This document shows, piece by piece, positions 1-6,351 of a stretch of DNA of 18,978 nucleotides (position 1 is the first letter of the stretch; each line of letters begins with the position of its first letter). Both the position numbers and the translations under genes were made by a program. The notes under the pieces were generated by a model, which made no database searches, was not told where the DNA came from, and saw only the letters and a list, made by a program, of their open reading frames with translations. This stretch comes from an uncultured Muribaculaceae bacterium (GTDB lineage: Bacteria > Bacteroidota > Bacteroidia > Bacteroidales > Muribaculaceae), in NCBI GenBank assembly GCA_910589055.1, contig CAJURN010000033.1, positions 1-18,978 on the forward strand, read 5' to 3'.

Positions 1-54
1 AGTGAGGAGAATTATTAATCGACTCTATTGTTGCATGTCGATTTTGAATTCACG

Positions 55-219
55 GTGAGTACCTAAGGCGATAGCCAAAGGTACGAATAAGTCGAGTGCA
101 ATGCCAAATTTATTTGAGCATTGCCGAGCGTGAGTACCTAAGGCGATAGCCAAAGGTACGAATAAGTCGAGAGCAATGCCAAATTTATTTGAGCATTGCC
201 GAGCGTGAGTACCTAAGGG
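55..219. repeat. Palindromic promoter-bearing repeat array, locus 1
   Basis: Two full 75-bp units start at 55 and 130, and a third is cut short after about 15 bp from 205. Each unit alternates two inverted repeats: one around a ggc-gata-gcc centre with arms GTACCT/AGGTAC, and one around an AT-rich CAAATTTATTTG centre with arms GCAATGC/GCATTGC. On the minus strand each unit carries TTTG-N21-TACCTTTG, the consensus Bacteroidales promoter; the -7 boxes lie at 76-83 and 151-158. Related arrays occur at 3726-3843 and 18797-18913. No gene is seen directly downstream inside the window. The open frame on the minus strand (25-306) exists only because 75 is a multiple of three. Confidence 0.9.
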
Positions 220-480
220 AGTGTTGCCGACCCGCCATAAAAAGCCTTTACTCTGATTCCGGCGTTCTTCGGACGCCAATGTAGATATGTGATTTACCGG
301 GCACACCTCCGGCTAAAAGCCTACGGTGTACCCGGTTATTAAATAATCCACGTCCTGCGGACGTGCGTTGGCGATTTTGCAAAACCCTCAACGATGGTCC
401 ATATGGATTGCCAAATTTATTTGCGGTTGAAACAAGACAAAAAAAAATTATCCGTCATCCCGACGAATAATCTTTTCACC
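220..480. other. Non-coding stretch with several hairpins
   Basis: No credible gene is seen here. Three hairpins stand out. The first is GGCGT/ACGCC at 261-277. The second is an 11-bp stem with one mismatch at 297-335, with a small GGCT/AGCC stem in its loop. The third is a perfect 7-bp stem, CACGTCC-TGC-GGACGTG, at 349-365. Such clustered extragenic hairpins resemble REP-type or decayed mobile-element DNA, but no element family was recognised. A short piece near 408-423 repeats the CCAAATTTATTTG core of the upstream repeat. Confidence 0.5.
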
Positions 481-508
481 TTAAATCTAATACCATGAAA
501 AACTGATG

Positions 509-540
509 CAAAGGTAGAGAGTTTATGTTATACAACATAA
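509..540 (-). promoter_or_regulatory. Possible leftward promoter with inverted repeat
   Basis: The minus strand reads TACCTTTG (plus CAAAGGTA, 509-516), a match to the Bacteroidales -7 box. The nearest TTG (533-535) is only 16 bases upstream, shorter than the usual 19-21. An inverted repeat, TTATGTT-ATAC-AACATAA (523-540), lies between and over the -33 position and could be an operator. No gene follows to the left, so its role is unclear. Confidence 0.35.
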
Positions 541-612
541 TTTTATGAAAGAAAAATCCATTTACTTAACATTTTTTAAACTAAAATCCCTATTTTGCCG
601 ACAATCGGATAC

Positions 613-644
613 ACAAAAGGCCACTTTTGATAGTGGCCTTTCGT
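613..644 (-). terminator. Hairpin terminator after ribBA
   Basis: A 10-bp perfect stem (616-625 with 632-641, AAAGGCCACT/AGTGGCCTTT) with a 6-base loop lies 22 bp past the ribBA stop codon. Read on the minus strand, the stem is followed by a T-rich run, as expected for intrinsic termination of the leftward permease-ribBA operon. The flanks (TACAC/GTGTA) could extend the stem beyond one mismatch. Confidence 0.8.
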
Positions 645-663
645 GTATGCAATATAGTGGGAA

Positions 664-1887
664 TCAGAGCTTGTGGAGGTCGTGACCCATGCGCTCCTTC
701 TTTGTGTGCATGTAGCGGAGGTTGTAGGGGTTGGGAGCCACTTCGATGGGTACGTTCTCAACCACCTCAAGTCCGTAGCCTTCAAGACCGACGCGCTTTA
801 TGGGGTTGTTTGTCATCAGTCGCATTTTCTTGATTCCAAGCAGATTGAGAATCTGTGCGCCAACGCCGTAGTCACGTTCGTCGGCGGCGTGACCGAGATG
901 GATGTTGGCTTCCACCGTGTCAAGGCCTTCTTCCTGAAGTTTATATGCCTTGATTTTATCCATCAGACCAATTCCGCGGCCTTCCTGATTGAGGTATACC
1001 ACAGCTCCGCGGCCTTCCTTTTCAATCATTTCCATCGCTTTGTGGAGCTGGTCGCCGCAGTCGCACCGGCGGGATGCAAAAATATCGCCTGTTGCACACG
1101 ACGAATGTACACGCACCAGCACCGGCTCGTCAGTGGTTACATCTCCTTTTATAATCGCGATGTGTTCCAATCCGTTGCTTTTCTGACGGAAAGGAATCAG
1201 GCGGAAATGTCCGTATGCCGTGGGCATATCCACCTCGACGCCCTGCTCAACGAGTTTTTCATTTTCAAGGCGGTAGGCGATGAGGTCGCGTATCGAAACA
1301 AGTTTCATGCCCCACTCATCGGCTCTGCGGCGAAGTTCGGGGAGTCGCGCCATCGAACCGTCGTCGCTCATTATCTCCATCAGCGCAGCTGCAGGGCGCA
1401 ATCCGGCAAGGCGGGCAAGGTCAACGGCAGCCTCAGTATGACCGCTGCGGCGGAGCACACCCTGATCCTGGGCGTAAAGGGGGTTGATATGTCCCGGACG
1501 GCCGAAAGTCTCCGGTTTTGACGCCGGGTCGGCCAGGGCACGTATTGTCGCGCAACGGTCCTCGATGCTCACACCTGTGGTACATCCCTCGAGCTTATCG
1601 ACCGTCACCGTAAACGGCGTGCCGAGCATCGAAGTATTGTCCTCCACCTGATGCGGAAGCTGAAGCTCGCGGCAACGGGATATCGTGAGCGGCACACACA
1701 GCACGCCACGGGCATGTTTGAGCATGAAATTGACCTGCTCGGGAGTGATTTTCTCGGCAGCGACAATTATATCGCCCTCGTTTTCGCGGTCTTCGTCATC
1801 CACAACAATCACCATCTTGCCTTCACGGAAGTCGTCGATGGCTTCTTTTATACTGTCAAGTTTAATCTTGTCGTTCATAATCATCAT
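664..1887 (-). CDS. ribBA: Bifunctional riboflavin enzyme RibBA (DHBP synthase / GTP cyclohydrolase II)
   Basis: This cytoplasmic enzyme supplies both precursors of riboflavin. The N-terminal half makes 3,4-dihydroxy-2-butanone 4-phosphate from ribulose 5-phosphate, and the C-terminal half opens GTP to the pyrimidine precursor. The DHBP synthase half shows DDEDRENEGD at residues 30-39 (acidic metal-binding loop) and GHTEAAVDLARLAG around His150. The cyclohydrolase half shows the zinc site Cys264-x10-Cys275-x-Cys277, then NQEGRGIGL and TNNPIKRVGLEGYGL. At 407 residues it has the usual full length. The start at 1887 has AGAGGA about 8 bases upstream and a stop codon just before it; ATG 1878 is the alternative. 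It overlaps the upstream permease gene by 26 bp, so the two are surely co-transcribed and probably translationally coupled. Identification is firm. Confidence 0.97.
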   Translation of the reverse strand: MMIMNDKIKLDSIKEAIDDFREGKMVIVVDDEDRENEGDIIVAAEKITPEQVNFMLKHARGVLCVPLTISRCRELQLPHQVEDNTSMLGTPFTVTVDKLEGCTTGVSIEDRCATIRALADPASKPETFGRPGHINPLYAQDQGVLRRSGHTEAAVDLARLAGLRPAAALMEIMSDDGSMARLPELRRRADEWGMKLVSIRDLIAYRLENEKLVEQGVEVDMPTAYGHFRLIPFRQKSNGLEHIAIIKGDVTTDEPVLVRVHSSCATGDIFASRRCDCGDQLHKAMEMIEKEGRGAVVYLNQEGRGIGLMDKIKAYKLQEEGLDTVEANIHLGHAADERDYGVGAQILNLLGIKKMRLMTNNPIKRVGLEGYGLEVVENVPIEVAPNPYNLRYMHTKKERMGHDLHKL

Positions 1888-3667
1888 TTATCATTTCCTC
1901 TGTGTTTCTTCCGGGCGCAATCCTTTCGAGCAGGCTTTCGGTAGTTGTCACCACCTTGGCGAGATTACGCTGTGTAATAACAAAGGGATATTGATTTAAC
2001 AAATTTATGACGTAAATGTCAGATGAGTTCGAGAGATAATCCACGAGCGCGTTCATCGGGGCGCGCAGAGCCGATGTGTGCTTGCGCGACAACAGGCGTG
2101 CCGGAGCGCTGAGCGATGCAAGCGCCTGCGATGCCCGGCGGCAGTCGGCAAGGAAATCGTCAAGCATGGCTGTGGCGCGAACCGGATCAACCTCCTCGAT
2201 GCTGAACTCCTTCAAAGCCAGGGAACGGCCCTGAGTGCGTCCGAACAGTCGGTTGAAGAAATTGCGGTAAGCGTCGAAGTTGAATACAGCCGAATCTCCC
2301 ACAGCTTTGTAAGTGAGGAACACACCAAGCGGCAACAGAACCATCGAACTGAGCCAGATTCCCACCCATACTTCCATCTTGCCGTCGCGGGCCATCTTAT
2401 AGCCGGTGTTGTCAATGATGTAGTACACGATAAAAAGGAGCACCGAAATAATAAGAGGCGTACCTATACCGCCCTTTTTGATGATTGCGCCTAAAGGAGC
2501 ACCGATAAAGAAGAAGATAAGGCAGGCGAAAGACAGCGTAAACTTTCGCTGCATCTCGATATCGTGGCGACGCATGAGTTTGGCCTGCTCCGACAGGGCA
2601 AGGCTCTTATATTCATAATCCTGCTTCTGTCTGCGTGCCTTGGCAAGCGCCTGAGTGATATAAGTCTTGGCATATCCCGGCGAAGGACGCAGGAACACGG
2701 AATCAAGATCAGGCACCTCTGCCGGGACATAGTCAGCGGCAGGGTTTTCCCGTGTTGACGGGGGCAAGCTGAAATAACGCAAGGAGCGGATTTCGCGGGC
2801 ATATACCCCACCAACCGAATCCACCCGCTGTCCGATGGAGTCGATTGAATGTCGCAGTTCTTCAACATTCTGCCCGATATACTGCGAGCGCATGCCCTCT
2901 TCGTCGATACGGTTGAAATTGGCGTCGAAGGGGAAATATATCTGCTTGTCGGTGAAGTTCTCACGCCGGAAAGGCATGTAGCGCGACGAGCTGAAACCCA
3001 TTGAGTTGTCGCGCATATTCTCGAACATTTCGCCACTGTACAGGTGCAGGAACAGGCGCGTCTTGTCCTCGGTGAAATTAAATTTTCCGGAATCGGCAAG
3101 TATCACACGCGAGTTGTCCATGCCTCGGGTAAGGTCGTAGATAATCATTCCATAGAGCATACCCGTTTCCTGATTCTTGCTGTCGACATACAGATTCATG
3201 TTCGGAATCTGGTCGTAGAACGAGCGCTCCGGAATCTCCACTTCCGGCGATTTCTGCTTTACAGAAAACAGCAGGGTCCACATCTTGGTCTGCGCAATCG
3301 GCACAACGTTGTTTTGGAAAAAGAAAGCACCCACCGCTATAAATCCCATAAGCACGATAAGCGGTCGCATAATCTTGAACAGCGAGATTCCCGCGGCTTT
3401 CATAGCCGTAAGCTCAAATTTCTCGCCAAGATTTCCGAAAGTCATAAGCGACGCAAGCAATACCGCAAGCGGAAGCGCCTGCGACACAGCCGTCAATGCA
3501 GCGTAGAAAAACAGCTCGGCAATCACATCCACCGTAAGACCCTTTCCCACAAGGTCGTCGATTGACTTCCAGAGGAATTGCATCAGCACGATGAACAGGC
3601 AAATGAAAAACGTCATCATGAACAACGGCAGAAACCGCTGCAACATAAAGGAATATAGACGTTTCAT
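1862..3667 (-). CDS. LptF/LptG-family (YjgP/YjgQ) permease
   Basis: The family supplies the inner-membrane subunits of the Lpt machine, which pulls lipopolysaccharide out of the inner membrane and feeds it to the periplasmic bridge. The protein is about 601 residues. Hydrophobic helices lie near residues 10-31, 46-78 and 99-124, then a large periplasmic region to about 370, then three more helices at about 374-395, 400-425 and 430-455. The motif LTAMKAAGISLFKIM after the second helix is typical of the family. A hydrophilic tail of about 145 residues follows the last helix; E. coli LptF and LptG, about 360 residues, lack it. ATG 3667 is chosen because a promoter -7 box at 3726-3733 would put the transcript start near 3720, leaving almost no leader for the longer frame beginning at 3721. 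Whether it acts as LptF or LptG cannot be told. Operon partner: ribBA. Confidence 0.88.
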   Translation of the reverse strand: MKRLYSFMLQRFLPLFMMTFFICLFIVLMQFLWKSIDDLVGKGLTVDVIAELFFYAALTAVSQALPLAVLLASLMTFGNLGEKFELTAMKAAGISLFKIMRPLIVLMGFIAVGAFFFQNNVVPIAQTKMWTLLFSVKQKSPEVEIPERSFYDQIPNMNLYVDSKNQETGMLYGMIIYDLTRGMDNSRVILADSGKFNFTEDKTRLFLHLYSGEMFENMRDNSMGFSSSRYMPFRRENFTDKQIYFPFDANFNRIDEEGMRSQYIGQNVEELRHSIDSIGQRVDSVGGVYAREIRSLRYFSLPPSTRENPAADYVPAEVPDLDSVFLRPSPGYAKTYITQALAKARRQKQDYEYKSLALSEQAKLMRRHDIEMQRKFTLSFACLIFFFIGAPLGAIIKKGGIGTPLIISVLLFIVYYIIDNTGYKMARDGKMEVWVGIWLSSMVLLPLGVFLTYKAVGDSAVFNFDAYRNFFNRLFGRTQGRSLALKEFSIEEVDPVRATAMLDDFLADCRRASQALASLSAPARLLSRKHTSALRAPMNALVDYLSNSSDIYVINLLNQYPFVITQRNLAKVVTTTESLLERIAPGRNTEEMINDDYERQD

Positions 3668-3725
3668 CACTACCATAATAACTTCAAGGACTACCGCCGG
3701 GAACCGCCCGGAGCATTTCAACGTG

Positions 3726-3756
3726 CAAAGATACGGATAAGTGAGAGCAAAGCAAA
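3726..3756 (-). promoter_or_regulatory. Promoter of the permease-ribBA operon, within the repeat
   Basis: The minus strand shows TTTG, 19 bases, then TATCTTTG (plus CAAAGATA, 3726-3733), an excellent Bacteroidales vegetative promoter. Predicted transcription starts near 3719-3721, about 50 bases before ATG 3667. Both boxes lie in the terminal half-unit of the palindromic repeat array. Confidence 0.75.
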
Positions 3757-3843
3757 ATTTATTTTAGCTTTGCCGAGCGAGAGTATCTGAGGCGCAAGCC
3801 AAAGATACGAATAAGTCGAGAGCAATGCCAAATTTATTTTAGC
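3726..3843. repeat. Palindromic promoter-bearing repeat array, locus 2
   Basis: This is about one and a half units of the family seen at 55-219, with period 74. The ggc-gcaa-gcc centre has arms GTATCT/AGATAC, where locus 1 has GTACCT/AGGTAC. The first AT-rich centre has arms GCAAAGC/GCTTTGC, where locus 1 has GCAATGC/GCATTGC. Both differences are compensatory. A second -7 box (CAAAGATA on plus, 3800-3807) with TTTG 21 bases upstream lies inside the array. The array stops at its second AT-rich centre, where the nuclease-gene remnant begins. Confidence 0.88.
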
Positions 3844-4158
3844 TTGTCCGACTTATCTCTATCAAATATCAAGGCTGCCCTACGGTGGTATAAGACATAT
3901 AGCCAATGGATTGCAAAAAGTCAACAGGCTGTTGACTTTTTTGGTGACCGAGCAGACAGCGATATACTTTCAATGCCTTATTTTTTCGCTAATGTTCCTT
4001 GGGGGCAACACATTTTCATAACAGCCAAAGCCAAATCGTTGCAGGAAGCATTATTTTATATTTCGCAGGTATGCGAACATGGTTGGAGCCGAACGCTGGG
4101 CGTGGCTCCAACCAAGCGGCAAGACATGACGAAAACAAGGAACTTTCCCGGTTCCTAA
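3844..4158 (+). pseudogene. Remnant of a DUF1016/YhcG-type PDDEXK nuclease gene
   Basis: The frame encodes about 104 residues that match the conserved core of the DUF1016 N-terminal domain. Landmarks are LSNIKAALRWYKTYSQ, then SMPYFFANVPWGQHIF, then ALFYISQVCEHGWSRTLG; the family hallmark is a VPWGHN-like segment followed by GWSR. After RNF near residue 101 the frame runs into a stop, while the frame open from 3999 continues with SRFLRP, suggesting a frameshift. The expected C-terminal nuclease domain is absent; what follows is AT-rich and unrelated. The 5' end begins with TTG directly against the truncated palindromic repeat, with no promoter or leader. I read it as a dead fragment of a laterally acquired gene. 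Family assignment is from memory of its motifs. Confidence 0.72.
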
Positions 4159-4417
4159 GACCATTAGTACACCCTGTCATACAGGTTTATACCCGAATCC
4201 CCTTGCTCTTCTCCGACTTATTCATCAAAAATTTCAACAATATTATTGTAAAACAAAATTTTATTTATACTTTTGCACCGATTTCACTTACGGACATTTC
4301 GATTTTTTACAATTTCCAAAATTTAAGTTAAGAATCGCCACAGTCCGCGAGCTATTTCAGAAGATTCTCAATTGCGCATACACAGCTATTCCAATCATTA
4401 ATTTAACACATAGATTT
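4159..4417. other. AT-rich leader region before the secreted-protein operon
   Basis: No gene is seen. It holds the tail of the nuclease remnant, a small CCTGT/ACAGG hairpin near 4176-4188, the rightward promoter at 4246-4275, and an untranslated leader of about 135 bases before ATG 4418. The leader is long but shows no recognisable riboswitch. Confidence 0.5.
4246..4275 (+). promoter_or_regulatory. Promoter of the secreted-protein operon
   Basis: TTG (4246-4248), 19 bases, then TACTTTTG (4268-4275) matches the Bacteroidales vegetative consensus. The transcript would start near 4281, about 135 bases before ATG 4418. Confidence 0.7.
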
Positions 4418-6256
4418 ATGAAAAAACTTTACTCTCTGCTGACAGTGCTCATGGCATGTATAGCCTGCTCTTTTCAGGCTTTCGCAGCTCCCTACTCAGT
4501 AACAGTCAACGTTGACGACGTCAACCGCGTATCGGTAGCCGTTGCCGGAACTACCTTGGACAACATCGTCAACGGCGACAACGTCCTCAACTTCCCCGAG
4601 CAGCCCTACAACCAAGTAACCATCAAGGCCAAAGACGGATACGTACTGAAATCCGTACAGCGCACCAACGGAACGCTCGAATCAATCTACTACCTTACCG
4701 AATGTAACATCTACACCAACGAAGGCGACAACAACGTTGTTTTCACCGTTACTTCCGGCGAACTCGTGCGCGATGCAAGCTGCACCATAAATGTCGACGA
4801 CGCCTCTGCGACAAGAGTCTATTTCCCCAACACAAACCGCACTCTTACACTCGAGAATGGAGAACAGACCGTTCAGTTCAGCTCCGAGCTTGAAAACAAC
4901 CTGAATATCTCGTCCACAGACTACTCCAAGCCCCTCTACAAGGTTCAGCTCAACGGCTCTGACGCCACCGCCCAATACGGCAGCTACAACCTGACACTCA
5001 GCGACGGCGATGTAGTTGACATCCAGGCCAAGTTCCCCGACAAAGATTGCAACATCACAATCAGCGTTTCCGAAGGTGCCGAGGCCTGCTTTAAATCCGC
5101 CACACTCAACGGCACAGCCGTAGAAAATCCCCTCGAAGGTTTCACCGCCAAGGCAGGCGACAACCTCTACATCACTTACGACTACTATGGCTACAAGGTT
5201 GAATCATTCATTGTAAACGGCGTGCCCGAGCAGTATATCTACGGTTCATACAGCACCGTTGTCACCGATGACCTCAACATCGAACTCAACGCCCATCCCT
5301 ACGGCAACCTCAGCTTCACCATCGACATCGACAATCCCGCCGCAGTCACCTTCTATCGCGGATATTCTTATCAGGGCAACGTGATTTCGCTTGAAGCAGG
5401 CGTGAACACCGTGGAAATTCCCGAAAGCGATGCAACACTCTCGTGGGCTGTGACAAGCGGTTATTTCTTCACATCATTCACCGATGGCGAGAACGACTAC
5501 TCCAACTATTCCCAGATTACAATCACCGACGGCATGGCTCTGACCGTACGCACCGCCGAAATCGTACGCGACAAGACTGTCGTTGTATATGTTGACGACA
5601 CCACCGCCGCCGAATACGGCTTCAACAGCATCCGCAGCGACCGTTCATACATCGCACTCGTATCCGGCTACAACAACGTGCCTTTCTGCGACAACGACGC
5701 ACCTTTCCAATTCGGCGCTTACGGAGCACCCGTAACCAAACTTTACATCAACGGTGAGGAAAGAAATCCTGACTACGACGGCGGCACATCATTTACCTTC
5801 ATGCCTGCCGACGGCGACATCATCATGTTCTACCTCGCAGCAGAACCTTCAACCCACAACGTGACCTTCGACGTAACCGCCGAATCCACTGAAGTGAGCG
5901 TGCTCGCCCACCACTACACAGCCATCGAAGACTTCACCACACCTTTCAGCGCACTTACAGGTTCGCACGTAACCGTAGTGCCCGCCGATGCAAGCAAGGT
6001 TGACGTAAGCGTAAACGGCGAGACAGCCAACCCCGACGAAAACGGAGAATACACCATCGCCGTCACAGCCGATACTACGGTCAAGGTTGCCGACAAGGAG
6101 GAAAACGGCATTGAAAACATCACTACCACCGCCGGACTCCACGACGTCTACAACCTTCAGGGTGTGCTCGTGCGCAAAAACGCCACAGCATCCGAAATCT
6201 CCTCTCTTCCCGCCGGAATCTACGTGGCCGGAGGAAAGAAAGTCATTGTGAAATAA
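4418..6256 (+). CDS. Secreted six-repeat beta protein with T9SS-type sorting domain
   Basis: This 612-residue exported protein has a clear signal peptide: MKK, a hydrophobic core, and a predicted cut after AFA near residue 23. I see six diverged repeats of about 88 residues starting near 27, 122, 211, 297, 386 and 480. Each opens with a strand such as VTVNVDD, CTINVDD, ITISVSE, FTIDIDN, VVVYVDD or VTFDVTA. Most end in a Tyr/Val-rich strand followed by NG. They are probably repeated beta-sandwich domains. The last 45 residues, with VYNLQGVLV and LPAGIYVAGGKKVIVK, resemble a T9SS type A sorting domain, implying transport across the outer membrane and surface attachment or release. No enzyme motif is visible; an adhesin or structural role is a guess. 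It is the first gene of a rightward run with the protease and the LRR protein. Confidence 0.85.
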   Translation: MKKLYSLLTVLMACIACSFQAFAAPYSVTVNVDDVNRVSVAVAGTTLDNIVNGDNVLNFPEQPYNQVTIKAKDGYVLKSVQRTNGTLESIYYLTECNIYTNEGDNNVVFTVTSGELVRDASCTINVDDASATRVYFPNTNRTLTLENGEQTVQFSSELENNLNISSTDYSKPLYKVQLNGSDATAQYGSYNLTLSDGDVVDIQAKFPDKDCNITISVSEGAEACFKSATLNGTAVENPLEGFTAKAGDNLYITYDYYGYKVESFIVNGVPEQYIYGSYSTVVTDDLNIELNAHPYGNLSFTIDIDNPAAVTFYRGYSYQGNVISLEAGVNTVEIPESDATLSWAVTSGYFFTSFTDGENDYSNYSQITITDGMALTVRTAEIVRDKTVVVYVDDTTAAEYGFNSIRSDRSYIALVSGYNNVPFCDNDAPFQFGAYGAPVTKLYINGEERNPDYDGGTSFTFMPADGDIIMFYLAAEPSTHNVTFDVTAESTEVSVLAHHYTAIEDFTTPFSALTGSHVTVVPADASKVDVSVNGETANPDENGEYTIAVTADTTVKVADKEENGIENITTTAGLHDVYNLQGVLVRKNATASEISSLPAGIYVAGGKKVIVK

Positions 6257-6351
6257 TGACAGGAACAAGATAAATTGAACAACATATGCGGGGCGGCATC
6301 CGGACAGTCGGATGTCGTTCCGCTTCGCAATTTCATCATACACAACAGCCA

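Noticed and set aside
55..219. Tandem repeats as a CRISPR array
   Set aside because: The 75-bp units are directly contiguous with no variable spacers, and no cas genes are present.
25..306. A 93-codon minus-strand open frame with an internal protein repeat
   Set aside because: It is a translation of the 75-bp palindromic repeat array, which stays open because 75 is divisible by three. There is no leader, family motif or continuity beyond the repeat.
3668..3721. Longer N-terminus for the permease starting at 3721
   Set aside because: The predicted transcript start (about 3720) would leave no leader, and the extra residues precede the normal start of the first membrane segment.
3999..4331. 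A 110-codon plus-strand frame overlapping the nuclease remnant
   Set aside because: Only its short middle part fits a frameshifted continuation of the remnant. The rest runs through the AT-rich promoter of the next operon.
6286..6351. Longer N-terminus for the subtilisin starting at 6286
   Set aside because: It would place 22 unrelated residues ahead of a perfect signal peptide that begins at ATG 6352.
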